Part shown: one piece after another, positions 50,027 to 59,159 of the stretch
How the letters are laid out: every line of letters starts with the position of its first letter
How positions within the stretch are numbered: the stretch's first letter is position 1
Source: Amycolatopsis xylanica
GTDB lineage: Bacteria; Actinomycetota; Actinomycetes; Mycobacteriales; Pseudonocardiaceae
Direction: 5' to 3'
NCBI RefSeq assembly: GCF_900107045.1
Contig: NZ_FNON01000006.1
Location: forward strand, 124,001-188,000
Length of the DNA: 64,000 bases
Position numbers and translations under genes: made by a program
Notes under the pieces: generated by a model
Database searches by the model: none
Seen by the model: only the letters and a program-made list of their open reading frames with translations
What the model was told of the DNA's origin: nothing

Positions 50027-51009
50027 AGTCGTTCCAGAAGCGCAACCCGGTGCCGATCGCGCTGGTCGGCATCACCGTGCTGGTGCTCGGCCTGATCGCG
50101 GCGCTGAACTCCGAGGACCTCCCGGTGATCGGCGGCGGCACGACCTACAGCGCGGACTTCAGCGAGGCGTCGGGCATCCAGAAGGACAACGACGTGCGCG
50201 TCGCAGGCGTGAAGGTCGGCAAGGTCTCCGACGTCGAGCTCGACGGTGACAAGGTCAAGATCTCGTTCAAGGTCAGCGACGCCTGGATCGGCGACAAGAC
50301 CAGCGCGGCCATCAAGATCAAGACGGTGCTCGGCCAGAAGTACCTGGCGCTCGACCCACAGGGCACCAAGCCGATGGACCCCGGCGTGACCATCCCGCGC
50401 GAGCGCACGATGGCGCCGTACGACGTGCTCGACGCGTTCCGCGATCTCTCGTCGACGGTCGACAACATCGACACCAAGCAGCTCGCGAAGAGCTTCGACG
50501 TCATCTCGGACACCTTCAAGGACACGCCGGACAACGTGAAGGGCGCGCTCAACGGCCTTTCGAAGCTGTCCGACACGATCGCCTCACGTGACCAGAAGCT
50601 GGCGAACCTGCTGGCCAACACCCGCCAGGTCAGCCAGACGCTGGTCGACCGCGACGCCGAGGTGCAGAAGCTGCTCGACGACGGCAACCTGCTGCTGAAC
50701 GAGGTCGCCAAGCGCAAGCAGGCGATCAGCAACCTGCTCGAGGGCACCAAGAACCTCGCCGCGCAGCTGCAGGGCCTGGTCGACGACAACGACAAGCAGC
50801 TCGACCCGGTGCTCACCCAGCTCGACCAGCTGACCTCGATGCTGCAGCGCAACCAGGACTCGCTGGCGCAGGGCATCGCGAAGTTCGCGCCGTTCATCCG
50901 GGTGTTCACCAACACGGTCGGCAACGGCCGCTGGTTCGACAACTACATCTGCGGCCTGCTGCTGCCGTCGATCGGCCCGATCAACGAAGAGGGGTGCTAC
51001 GAGAAATGA
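50023..51009 (+). CDS. mceC: MceC-type substrate-binding protein
   Basis: 328 residues: helix (about 10-27), Mce domain with NDVRVAGVKVGKVSDVEL, long coil with DRDAEVQKLLDDGNLLLNEV, and the C-terminal RWFDNYICGLL ending. The ATG at 50023 overlaps the mceB stop (ATGA); an in-frame upstream GTG at 50014 is not needed. Confidence 0.92.
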   Translation: MKSFQKRNPVPIALVGITVLVLGLIAALNSEDLPVIGGGTTYSADFSEASGIQKDNDVRVAGVKVGKVSDVELDGDKVKISFKVSDAWIGDKTSAAIKIKTVLGQKYLALDPQGTKPMDPGVTIPRERTMAPYDVLDAFRDLSSTVDNIDTKQLAKSFDVISDTFKDTPDNVKGALNGLSKLSDTIASRDQKLANLLANTRQVSQTLVDRDAEVQKLLDDGNLLLNEVAKRKQAISNLLEGTKNLAAQLQGLVDDNDKQLDPVLTQLDQLTSMLQRNQDSLAQGIAKFAPFIRVFTNTVGNGRWFDNYICGLLLPSIGPINEEGCYEK

Positions 51010-52187
51010 TGAGCACCCGACTGGGACAGACGCTCACCCGCGGCTTCACGCTCGCCGTGGTGCTGGCGCTGGTCGTCGCCACCGCGCTGTGGTGGACGCT
51101 CAAGGACGCCGGCCGCAACCACCTGACCGCCTACTTCGCCACCGCCGTCGGCCTCTACGAGGGCAACAGCGTGCGGATGCTCGGCGTCGACATGGGCAAG
51201 GTGACCAAGGTCGAGCCGATCGGCAACCAGGTCAAGGTCGAGCTGGAGTACGACAGCTCGGTCCCGGTGCCCGCCGACGCGCAGGCGCTGATCGTGGCCC
51301 CGTCGCTGGTCAGCGACCGGTACGTGCAGCTCGCGCCCGCGTACAAGGGTGGCGCCAAGATCGCCGACCGGGCGACCATCCCGCTCAACCGGACCTCGGT
51401 GCCGCTGGAGGTCGACGACCTCTACGCCAGCCTCGCGCGGGTCACCGAGTCGCTCGGTCCCAACGGCGCCAACAAGAACGGCTCGCTCTCGGACCTGCTG
51501 AACACCGTCGCCAAGAACTTCGACGGCAACGGCCAGGCGCTCAACGAGACGATCACCAAGCTCGGCCAGGCGTCCGGGACCCTCGCTGGCAACAAGGACG
51601 ACCTGTTCAAGACCATCCAGAACCTCGCGGGCTTCTCGCAGACGCTGGCCGACAGCGACGGCCAGGTGCGCAAGTTCGAGCAGCAGCTCGCCGATGTCAG
51701 CGGATTCTTGGCGGGGGAGAAGGAAAACCTCGCCGAGACGGTCAAGCAGCTGAGCATCACGCTGGAGTCGGTCAGCGACTTCATCGAGCGCAACCGCGAC
51801 CGGCTCAAGTCCAATGTGGACAAGCTGGCCAGTGTGACCAAGACGCTGGTCGACCAGCGCGGCGCGCTCGCGGAGATCCTCGACGTGGCGCCGGTCGGCC
51901 TCGGCAACGTGGTCAACAGCTACAACGCCGCGTCCGGCACGCTCGACGCGCGCGCCAACCTCAACGAGCTCACCCAGCCGCCGCTGGTGATGATCTGCAA
52001 CCTGATCAAGCAGACGCCGAAGGCGCTCGACCTGATCGGCGACACCTGCAAGTCGATCGCCGGGGTGCTCGACGGCGCGGTGCCGCTGCCGTCGATCGCT
52101 CAGGTGATCGCGGCGTCGAACAACGGCACTATCCCGGAGCTGCCGCTGCCGCTCACCGGCGCGCCGCGCACCACGGGAGGAAAGTGA
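51006..52187 (+). CDS. mceD: MceD-type substrate-binding protein
   Basis: 393 residues: helix (about 14-30), Mce domain with GNSVRMLGVDMGKVTKVEP, coil with QLADVSGFLAGEKENLAETV, C-terminal part with MICNLIKQTP. ATG at 51006 overlaps the mceC stop (ATGA); a second ATG follows directly. It contains an exact GTCCA-N3-TGGAC palindrome (51809) whose right half is also a perfect actinobacterial DnaA box (TGTGGACAA). Confidence 0.92.
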   Translation: MMSTRLGQTLTRGFTLAVVLALVVATALWWTLKDAGRNHLTAYFATAVGLYEGNSVRMLGVDMGKVTKVEPIGNQVKVELEYDSSVPVPADAQALIVAPSLVSDRYVQLAPAYKGGAKIADRATIPLNRTSVPLEVDDLYASLARVTESLGPNGANKNGSLSDLLNTVAKNFDGNGQALNETITKLGQASGTLAGNKDDLFKTIQNLAGFSQTLADSDGQVRKFEQQLADVSGFLAGEKENLAETVKQLSITLESVSDFIERNRDRLKSNVDKLASVTKTLVDQRGALAEILDVAPVGLGNVVNSYNAASGTLDARANLNELTQPPLVMICNLIKQTPKALDLIGDTCKSIAGVLDGAVPLPSIAQVIAASNNGTIPELPLPLTGAPRTTGGK

Positions 52188-53380
52188 TGCGTACCAAGGC
52201 TTTCCTCGCGGTGACCGCGGTGGCGTTCACCGTCAGCGGGTGCGGGTTCAGCGGGATCTACGACATCCCGCTGCCCGGTGGCGCCGAGCTCGGCGATCAC
52301 CCGTACACGGTCAAGGTCCAGTTCCGCGACGTGCTCGACCTCGTGCCGCAGGCCGGGGTCAAGGTCAACGAGGTCCCGGTCGGCCGGGTCGAGTCCGTCG
52401 GGCTGGCCAAGGACGGCTGGAACGCCGAGGTGACCGTGCGGGTCAACGGCGACGTCAAACTGCCGGCCAACGCGCTGGCGAACATCCGGCAGTCGAGCCT
52501 GCTCGGCGAGAAGTTCGTGGAGCTCGCCGCGCCTTCGGGTGGCCAGGGCTCGCTCGCGGACGGCGCGACCATCCCGCTCGCGCGCACCAACCGCAACGTC
52601 GAGGTCGAGGAGATACTGGGCTCGCTCTCGCTGCTGCTCAACGGCGGCGGGGTCGACCAGCTCAACACGATCACCAAGGAACTCAACAACGCCACCGAGG
52701 GCCGCGAGCCGGACATCAAGGCGCTGCTGAACAACGCCGACGAGCTGGTGTCCAGTTTGGACCAGCAGTCCGGCAACATCACCAAGGCGCTCGACGGGCT
52801 GAACCGGCTGTCGGCGACGCTCAACGCGCAGAAGGACACCGCGGTCAAGGCGATCGACAACCTCGGGCCCGGACTCGGCGTGCTCGAACAGCAGCGTGGC
52901 CAGCTGGTCACCATGCTCAGCGCGCTCAACAACCTGTCCGGCGTCGCGACCGAGACGATCAACAAGAGCAAGGAAGACCTCGTCGCCGACCTCAAGGCGC
53001 TGCTGCCGACGTTGCAGAAGCTCGGCGAAGCGGGCTCGAACCTTCCGAAGGCGCTTGAGCTCTTGCTGACCTTCCCGTTCGCGGACAGCGCTTACGACGC
53101 GGTCAAGGGCGACTACTTCAACCTGTACGCGAAGGTCGACCTGAACCTGAACGAGATCCTGCAGAACCTGGGCCGCAGCAGGCAGAACCCGCTCGACGGC
53201 ATCCTCCCGGTGCCGGGGCTGACCGGTGGCGTCCAGGGCGTGCCGGCGAACCAGCCGCCGCCGCTGCCGATCCCCGGCTTGTTCGGCGGGAGCCAGCAGG
53301 CGCCGACCGGCGGCACGGGCGCGAGCCCGCAGCAGACCGGTCCCGGCGGGATCTTCAACCTTCTGTCCGGGGGGATCTGA
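52187..53380 (+). CDS. mceE: MceE-type lipoprotein
   Basis: 397 residues. Unlike the other Mce proteins it has a lipoprotein signal peptide with lipobox VSGC (Cys18), as in LprK-type MceE proteins. Mce domain with VKVNEVPVGRVESVGL, helical coil, then a C-terminal Pro/Gly tail (GGSQQAPTGGTGASPQQTG). The ATG shares one base with the mceD stop (TGATG), behind GGGAGG. It contains a palindrome copy at 52750. Confidence 0.94.
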   Translation: MRTKAFLAVTAVAFTVSGCGFSGIYDIPLPGGAELGDHPYTVKVQFRDVLDLVPQAGVKVNEVPVGRVESVGLAKDGWNAEVTVRVNGDVKLPANALANIRQSSLLGEKFVELAAPSGGQGSLADGATIPLARTNRNVEVEEILGSLSLLLNGGGVDQLNTITKELNNATEGREPDIKALLNNADELVSSLDQQSGNITKALDGLNRLSATLNAQKDTAVKAIDNLGPGLGVLEQQRGQLVTMLSALNNLSGVATETINKSKEDLVADLKALLPTLQKLGEAGSNLPKALELLLTFPFADSAYDAVKGDYFNLYAKVDLNLNEILQNLGRSRQNPLDGILPVPGLTGGVQGVPANQPPPLPIPGLFGGSQQAPTGGTGASPQQTGPGGIFNLLSGGI

Positions 53381-54639
53381 TGCTGCTGCGCAGGACGAAA
53401 CTGCAGCTGGTCGCGTTCGCGATCATCTCCGTGGTCTTCATCGTGTACGCGCTGATCCGGTTCGCCGGGCTCGGCCAGGTCTTCGGCGACAGCGGATACA
53501 CGGTCAAGCTGCAGCTCAACGAATCCGGCGGGATCTTCCAGAACGCCGAAGTCACCTACCGCGGCTACAACATCGGCCGGGTCGGCGAGATGCGGCTGAC
53601 CAAGACCGGTCTCGAAGCCGATCTGAACATCGACCCGAGCGCGCCGCAGGTGCCGAGTGACCTCGAAGCCGTGATCGCGAACCGGTCCGCGGTCGGCGAG
53701 CAGTTCGTCGACCTGCGGCCCAAGAGCGAGGCCGGCCCGTTCCTCAAGGGTGGCTCGGTGATCACCGCCGACCGCACCAAGACCCCGGTCAGCACCGAGC
53801 GCGTCATCGGCGATCTCGACTCGCTGGCGGCGTCCGTGCCGACCGACGCGCTGCGCAAGGTGGTCGACGAGTCGTACAACGCCTTCCAGGGCACCGGGCC
53901 GGCGTTGCAGCAGCTGCTCGACGCGGCACGCAGCTTCACCGGCACCGCGCAGGACTACCTGCCGCAGACCGTGCAGCTGCTCGACGCGGGCAGCAAGGTG
54001 ATCGACACGCAGAACGCCGAAGCAGGCAATCTCGCGTCGTTCAGCAAGAGCCTCAACGAGCTGACCGGCCAGCTGAAGTCCTCGGACGGCGACCTCCGCA
54101 AGCTGATCGGTATCACGCCGCGCGTCGCGAACCAGATCAGCGAGGTGCTCGCCGAATCCGGGCCGGGACTCGGCGCGCTGACGGCGAACCTGCTCACCAC
54201 CTCGAACCTGGTGGTCACCAGGCTCGACGGCATCGAGCAGGGCCTGGTCACCTATCCGCTGCTCGCCGGTGGCGCGCAGACGGTGGCGCCGGGCGACGGC
54301 ACCGCGCACCTCGGGCTGGCGCTGAACCTGTTCAACCCGCCCTCGTGCACCAAGGGCTACCTGCCGTACAACCAGTTCCGCACGGCCACGGAGACCGCTC
54401 CGCGCGAGCCGAAGACCGACGCGTACTGTGCCGAACCCAAGGGCAGCCCGATCGACGTGCGCGGCGCGCAGAACGCGCCGTTCAACGGGGTCCCGGTGAT
54501 CCCGTCGCAGGCGGAGGTCAACGCCAACAAGGGCAGGAGCGCACAGGAGCTCGCGGACGCGCGCATGAAGGCGATCCCCGGCATCGCGGGCAGCCCCGGT
54601 GTCACACTGCTGAGCCTGCCTCAGCTCATGGGGCTTTGA
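53380..54639 (+). CDS. mceF: MceF-type substrate-binding protein
   Basis: 419 residues: helix (about 8-29), Mce domain with NAEVTYRGYNIGRVGEMRL, coil (about 140-290), and a C-terminal domain with SCTKGYLPYNQFRTAT and two further Cys, typical of MceF. TGATG overlap with mceE. Last core mce gene; two Mce-associated genes follow after 25 bp. Confidence 0.93.
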   Translation: MLLRRTKLQLVAFAIISVVFIVYALIRFAGLGQVFGDSGYTVKLQLNESGGIFQNAEVTYRGYNIGRVGEMRLTKTGLEADLNIDPSAPQVPSDLEAVIANRSAVGEQFVDLRPKSEAGPFLKGGSVITADRTKTPVSTERVIGDLDSLAASVPTDALRKVVDESYNAFQGTGPALQQLLDAARSFTGTAQDYLPQTVQLLDAGSKVIDTQNAEAGNLASFSKSLNELTGQLKSSDGDLRKLIGITPRVANQISEVLAESGPGLGALTANLLTTSNLVVTRLDGIEQGLVTYPLLAGGAQTVAPGDGTAHLGLALNLFNPPSCTKGYLPYNQFRTATETAPREPKTDAYCAEPKGSPIDVRGAQNAPFNGVPVIPSQAEVNANKGRSAQELADARMKAIPGIAGSPGVTLLSLPQLMGL

Positions 54640-54664
54640 CAGTGGTTACCTACTCTGGAGTGTT

Positions 54665-55255
54665 ATGAGTTCGGACGAGTCGTCGGTGGACACCCTCGAG
54701 CCGGTGGAGGAGCCCGCCGAGACCGGGCCGGAGCGGCCTCAGCCGCGCTGGCTGCTACTCGGGTCGGCCGCGTTCGCGCTCGCCGCGCTGCTGGCCGCCG
54801 CCGTGTTCGGCGTCCTGTGGTGGGTGCACTCCAGCGGTGACGACGCCGACCTGGCGACCGCGCGCGAAGAGGTCGTCACGGCCGGCCGTGCCGCGATCAA
54901 GGCGTACACCGAGGTCGACTTCGAGAACCTGGACGCGTTCTTCGCCAAGCAGAAGGACCTGTCCGACCAGGGCATGAAGGAGCAGCTCGCGAAGAGCGAG
55001 CCGACCTACCGCAAGGCGCTGGCCGAAGCCAAGACCAAGGTCACCACCACCGTCCAGGACATCGGCGTCGAGGAGCTCGACAACCACCAGGGCAAGGCGA
55101 AGTTCCTCGCCGCGGTCACCCTGGAGGTCAAGCAGGGTGACAAGACGGTGCCCAAGGCCATCCGGATCGAGGTCCAGATGACCAGGGACCCCGCCGACAA
55201 CGCCTGGAAGCTGTCCGGCATCGGCGACGTGCCGCTCGTCGCCGCCGGCCAGTAG
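54665..55255 (+). CDS. Mce-associated membrane protein (Mam) 1
   Basis: 196 residues. An acidic N-terminus, one membrane helix (about 35-57) and an extracytoplasmic NTF2-like domain with AIKAYTEVDFENLDAFFAK, as in mycobacterial Mas/Mam proteins that stabilise Mce complexes. ATG at 54665 behind CTGGAG. In the operon downstream of mceF. Confidence 0.88.
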   Translation: MSSDESSVDTLEPVEEPAETGPERPQPRWLLLGSAAFALAALLAAAVFGVLWWVHSSGDDADLATAREEVVTAGRAAIKAYTEVDFENLDAFFAKQKDLSDQGMKEQLAKSEPTYRKALAEAKTKVTTTVQDIGVEELDNHQGKAKFLAAVTLEVKQGDKTVPKAIRIEVQMTRDPADNAWKLSGIGDVPLVAAGQ

Positions 55256-55276
55256 CCCCACCCCGGAACGGAGCTT

Positions 55277-56311
55277 GTGTTGCCCCCCTCTCGCCGTAAG
55301 CCAGCCGCGACCCCGCCGGTGCGCAAACCCCGCGTGGCCGGGCTGCGCAGGCCCGCCGGTGCGCCGGAGCCCGAGGCCACGGAGATCACGGAGATCACCG
55401 ACGCCGAGTCGACCCAGGTGATGGAGCCGGTGAAGCCGAGGCCTGCGCCCCGCCCGTCGCCCGCGCCGAGGCCGTCGCCCAAGCCCGTGGCGCCTGCCGT
55501 CGAAGAGGTCGCGGACGAGCCCGAGGTCGTCGAGGACGCCACGGTCACCGAGGTGCCCGAGGTCGATGAGGTGCCCGAGGCGCCTGAGGTGGCTGAGCTG
55601 GCTGAGGTGGCTGAGATCCCCGAAGCCAAGCCGAAGCCGAGCCCGCGCGCGAAGACCCGCGACGAAGGCACGCCCAAGCCGTCCAGCCTCGACGAGGCCG
55701 AGACCGAGGTCGTCGAGGATCCGGCGCCGTCCAAGCCGGGCCCCAGCAAAGAGCTGCTGATGTCGATCGCGCTGATCGTGGTCGGCGTGCTGCTCGCGGG
55801 CGCGGCGGTGCTGTTCCGCATTCAGGACTCCGAGGTCTCCTCGGCCACCGGCAACACCGCGCTGCTCGACGTCGCGCGCACCGCGCAGGTCAAGGACCAG
55901 GTGTCGAAGGCGGCGGAGGCGTTGTTCTCCTACGACTTCAACAACATCGCCAAGACCGAGAACGCCGCCAAGGACCTGCTGGTCACCGATGGCGTCCGCG
56001 ACAAGTACACCAAGCTCATGGGCGAGGTGAAGCGCCTCGCGCCGCAGCAGAAGATGGTCGTCACCTGCACGGTCACCCGCTCGGCCGTGATCATGCTCAA
56101 CGGCGACCTGGCCAAGGTGATGGTCTTCATCGACCAGTCGTCGACGCGCACCGACACCAAGGCGACCACCGCGGGCAGCGCCCAGCTCCACCTGAACGCC
56201 CAGCTCCAGGGCGACAAGTGGAAGATCACCGACATGGACACCTACGTCGCGCCGCAGGCCCAGACGCCGCCCGCCGCGTCGCCGTCCGCGAGCCCGCCGC
56301 CGTCCAAGTAG
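55277..56311 (+). CDS. Mce-associated membrane protein (Mam) 2 with long acidic/Pro-rich N-terminus
   Basis: 344 residues. The first about 160 residues are low complexity (Pro/Glu/Val-rich, with repeated PEV and AE steps such as VAELAEVAEIPE). Then comes one membrane helix (about 162-182) and the NTF2-like Mam domain with EALFSYDFNNIAKTENAAKDLLV. The C-terminus is Pro/Ser/Ala-rich. GTG at 55277, 21 bp after mam 1. The long disordered cytoplasmic arm is unusual and might bind other proteins. Confidence 0.85.
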   Translation: MLPPSRRKPAATPPVRKPRVAGLRRPAGAPEPEATEITEITDAESTQVMEPVKPRPAPRPSPAPRPSPKPVAPAVEEVADEPEVVEDATVTEVPEVDEVPEAPEVAELAEVAEIPEAKPKPSPRAKTRDEGTPKPSSLDEAETEVVEDPAPSKPGPSKELLMSIALIVVGVLLAGAAVLFRIQDSEVSSATGNTALLDVARTAQVKDQVSKAAEALFSYDFNNIAKTENAAKDLLVTDGVRDKYTKLMGEVKRLAPQQKMVVTCTVTRSAVIMLNGDLAKVMVFIDQSSTRTDTKATTAGSAQLHLNAQLQGDKWKITDMDTYVAPQAQTPPAASPSASPPPSK

Positions 56312-56322
56312 CCTTCTGCCGC

Positions 56323-57270
56323 GTGGCGGAACTCTTCACGTCGGACGACCTCGACGCGTTCGGCATGATCGTGGCGGGCGAGGATCACCGCGAGCGGGGC
56401 GAGCAGCTCGTCCGGATCGTGGACGAAAACCTGCTCTCCGATCCGTCGGACGCCGGGTACGCGTTGGCGCTGGCCGCGGAGAAATTCGAGTCGGCGGGCG
56501 ACCTCGAGCGCGCGCTGGAGCTGTCCGAGCGCGCGGTGGAGGAGAGCAAGCGGCCAGGCACGCTCGACCCGAACGGGGGCCTGGTCCAGGTCGGCGACTA
56601 CCTGTGGAAGCTGGGCCGCACCGAAGAGGCGATGGCCCACTTCGAGTCGCTGCGGCCCCTGCTGGCCGTCGACTCGTCGGTCGGTCACCGGTTGCCGGAC
56701 ACGATGGAAGAGCTCGGGCTCGCCGAACTGGCCGTCGAGTGGATCACCGAGGCGCTGCCCGACGCGATCAGCCGGAATCCGGAGCTGAGCCCCCACCACG
56801 CGTCCGGGACGTTGCTGCGAGTCCGCGCGCGGATACGTGAGGACCTCGGGCTCGGCCCTGACAGGTTCGACGCGCTCGCCGAGAAGGTCGGGTCCCCGGA
56901 GCCCGCGGAGTACAGCGGCTCCGCCCTGTTGTTCTGGCCGCGTGCCGAGTTCGAACGCCTGGTGCTGCTCTGGCCCGCCCTCAGCGAGGAGTTCGGCCGG
57001 ACCTGGGACGAACACCGGGCCATGGTCGAACGCGAGATGCAGCTGGGCGCGACCGAGGAACCCGGCCCGTTCGCCGTGCTGCCCGGCGAGGTCCGCGAGC
57101 TCATCGACTTGGCCGGGCCTGACGAGTACGCGCCGGACTTCATCGACGACTACGAGGCCGACCTGACCGACGGCCGCGTCGAAATCGCCTGGCCGCCCGG
57201 CCGGAACGACGCCTGCTGGTGTGGCTCGGGCGCCAAGTACAAGAAGTGCTGCCTGCCGCGTTCCCGCTGA
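56323..57270 (+). CDS. SEC-C motif protein with TPR-like repeats
   Basis: 315 residues. The N-terminal half is made of helical TPR-like pairs (for example GYALALAAEKFESAGDLERAL). The end carries a complete SEC-C zinc motif, GRNDACWCGSGAKYKKCC (C-x-C-x8-C-C), also found at the C-terminus of SecA. SEC-C proteins bind zinc and often act in protein quality control or with SecB/ribosome; the role here is unknown. GTG at 56323 has no visible ribosome-binding site; it follows the last Mam gene by 11 bp, so cotranscription is possible. Confidence 0.85.
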   Translation: MAELFTSDDLDAFGMIVAGEDHRERGEQLVRIVDENLLSDPSDAGYALALAAEKFESAGDLERALELSERAVEESKRPGTLDPNGGLVQVGDYLWKLGRTEEAMAHFESLRPLLAVDSSVGHRLPDTMEELGLAELAVEWITEALPDAISRNPELSPHHASGTLLRVRARIREDLGLGPDRFDALAEKVGSPEPAEYSGSALLFWPRAEFERLVLLWPALSEEFGRTWDEHRAMVEREMQLGATEEPGPFAVLPGEVRELIDLAGPDEYAPDFIDDYEADLTDGRVEIAWPPGRNDACWCGSGAKYKKCCLPRSR

Positions 57271-57668
57271 ACGGGGTCTCTGTGGACGCTGGTCCGCATG
57301 AACGCCACGTTCGCAACGCTGAGCGACACAAAAGCCCCGTTCATTTCGTCCCGGCATCGGGGGATCGTCGCTGGTTGGGGTCGTGAGTGGTGCGGCCGGT
57401 TAGAACCGGCCGGAACACTCACGACCCTCAGCTGACAAGACAAGCAGCTTGACTGAGGAGGATTTGAGGCGTTGAACGACGCATTTCCCCCTCGTGCACC
57501 TCGTCCTCGCACGCGCGCGCCGGCACTCAAGCCTGATCACGCAGCGAGGGACCCCAAGTGCTTACTAAGCACCTAACGGACCACTCACGACTCTTAAGAG
57601 CTCGGTAACACTTTCGGGGGAACCTTCGCGAGGTCTCGTACGTCTTTGGAGGAGGCGAGAGGAGCGCG
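57271..57668. repeat. Non-coding hairpin island 2
   Basis: 398 bp without a gene. It holds a chimeric B-type arm set (ATGAACG at 57298, CGTTCAT at 57337, with AAAGCCCCG between), a full family A palindrome (57380-57425), a degenerate stretch with GGCGTTGAACGACGC (about 57468-57482) and a lone right end CCACTCACGACTC (57581-57593). GAGAGGAGC just before 57669 is the next gene's ribosome-binding site. Confidence 0.75.
57380..57425. repeat. Family A palindrome
   Basis: 22-base arms around AG (two mismatches), core CGGCCGGTTAGAACCGGCCG, outer ends GTCGTGAGTG and CACTCACGAC. Confidence 0.9.
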
Positions 57669-58184
57669 ATGGGGGATCCGTTCCAGGGCGCGGTCAGCTG
57701 GGATAAGCGCGGGGACGACTGGATCGGGGTCTTCCACCCCGGTTACGTCGACCTGCTGCGCACGCACGTCGACGGCCTGCGCAAGCTCGCGCTCAGACGC
57801 CTCGCGGAGCATTCCGATGGCAAGGAGCTCGGCCCGCTCGACAAACGGCTCGACGCCGTGCTCTGGGGCAGGCGGATGGGGGAGAACGTCCTCGCCGCGT
57901 CCGAGCTGGAGATGCTGATCCCGGCCGCGAACCGGTTCGCCACGCTGCTGGCCAAGCTGCCCGAGAACGGCGGGGTGGTCGAACTGGACGGCTGGCACGA
58001 CCGGTTCCTGTGGGGCACGGTCGCGCTGGACCTCTGCGTGGCGATCCAGGCGTGGCTGTTCAGCTGGTCGCTGGGCGAGCTCGTCGACGGGATGCCGTGC
58101 CCCGACGAGCCGACGCGGGACATGTGGCAGGCGCAGTACGACTGGCTCCGGCAGGAGATCGTCGTGCCGCTGCAGCCCGCGTGA
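57669..58184 (+). CDS. Hypothetical protein
   Basis: 171 residues, no signal peptide, no membrane helix, rich in Trp (seven or more) and Leu. Helical prediction is strong: residues about 30-60 and 75-100 are amphipathic. GEDs such as ELDGWHDRFLWGTVALDLCV show no family I know. ATG at 57669 behind GAGAGGAGC. The gene is bracketed by repeat-rich intergenic regions and followed by a lipoprotein gene 66 bp away. Confidence 0.7.
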   Translation: MGDPFQGAVSWDKRGDDWIGVFHPGYVDLLRTHVDGLRKLALRRLAEHSDGKELGPLDKRLDAVLWGRRMGENVLAASELEMLIPAANRFATLLAKLPENGGVVELDGWHDRFLWGTVALDLCVAIQAWLFSWSLGELVDGMPCPDEPTRDMWQAQYDWLRQEIVVPLQPA

Positions 58185-58250
58185 CCTGAAGGTGGACATT
58201 CTGCGCGGTTTCGGAGGTCAGCGGCCCCGCTCTGTGGTGGACTTGCCGTC

Positions 58251-58925
58251 GTGAAGATCCGTCTTGCCGCGTTGCTGGCCGCCACCGTGGTGGCGGGATG
58301 TTCGACGCCCCCGGGACCGCCTCCCGGCAAGCCAGCGCCCAAGCTGCCCGCCGAGGCCATCGCCTACGACGGACTCAAGTCGACGAACCGCAAGTTCCCG
58401 TTCCACAACAACTGTGACGGGCTCACCCCCGAGCTGCTGAGCAGCGTCGGCATGGGCGAGGCGCGCGTGGTGCCGCCCGGGCCGTCCGGGCCCGGCTTCT
58501 GCGCGATCAAGGGCAGCGACCGGATGCTCGAAGAGATGTGGGTGCAGGAGAAGCCGACGCCCAACACCTCGGAGCCCCGGTACTTCCCGATCGTCTGGCG
58601 CGGTGCGGGCCAGGCTCAGTACCTCCGGCGGATGATCTTCGCGGACCGCTACTACGCGACGGAGACCATCGACTTCTACGGCGGGCAGCCCGGCTGCTAC
58701 CTGACGGTCGACACCGGCTCGCCCAGCGCGCTGCAGTTCCGCGGGATCCTGCCCAAGGAGACCGCGGAGACCTACCCGGAGCTCAACTACACGATGACCG
58801 GCTACAAGGTCGACCGCGCGGGCACGGACAAGTTCATGGCCGACGCCTGCCCGATAGTCGAGAAGGTCGCGCTGGCCGCGCTCGGCGGCATCGACCCGGA
58901 CGGCGGCTCACTCGCAAGCGACTAG
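58251..58925 (+). CDS. Putative lipoprotein (DUF3558-like)
   Basis: 224 residues. GTG start at 58251. Lipobox VVAGC (Cys17), a Pro-rich linker, then a domain with four or more Cys, including NNCDGLTPELL and ADACPIVEKVALAAL near the end, the spacing typical of actinobacterial DUF3558 lipoproteins. Role unknown. Its stop is three bases before a family A palindrome. Confidence 0.8.
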   Translation: MKIRLAALLAATVVAGCSTPPGPPPGKPAPKLPAEAIAYDGLKSTNRKFPFHNNCDGLTPELLSSVGMGEARVVPPGPSGPGFCAIKGSDRMLEEMWVQEKPTPNTSEPRYFPIVWRGAGQAQYLRRMIFADRYYATETIDFYGGQPGCYLTVDTGSPSALQFRGILPKETAETYPELNYTMTGYKVDRAGTDKFMADACPIVEKVALAALGGIDPDGGSLASD

Positions 58926-58928
58926 ACC

Positions 58929-58972
58929 TCGTGAGTGTTTACGCCGGTTAGAACCGGCCGTACCACTCACGA
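58929..58972. repeat. Family A palindrome
   Basis: 21-base arms (58929-58949, 58952-58972) around AG with two mismatches; core GCCGGTTAGAACCGGC. Directly behind the DUF3558-like gene. Confidence 0.9.
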
Positions 58973-59111
58973 CCTAGGCGAGGTCGCGGCGCGAGGCTGC
59001 AGGACCCGGCCGAGCCGAGCGGCTTCGCGCGCGTAGCTGCTTGATCTACGTGAACGCCACTTTCGCAACGTTGAGCTTTGTGAACGCCTCGTTCACTACC
59101 TTCAGGGCGGC

Positions 59112-59155
59112 TCGTGAGCGTTGCGGGCGGTTAGAACCGTCCGCAACGCGCACGA
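59112..59155. repeat. Family A palindrome (variant)
   Basis: 21-base arms around AG, TCGTGAGCGTTGCGGGCGGT on the left; GGCGGTTAGAACCGTCC in the core. It lies five bases beyond the stop of the minus-strand ABC permease gene. TAGGCGAGGTCGCG follows both this copy and the one at 58929. Confidence 0.9.
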
Positions 59156-59159
59156 CTCC

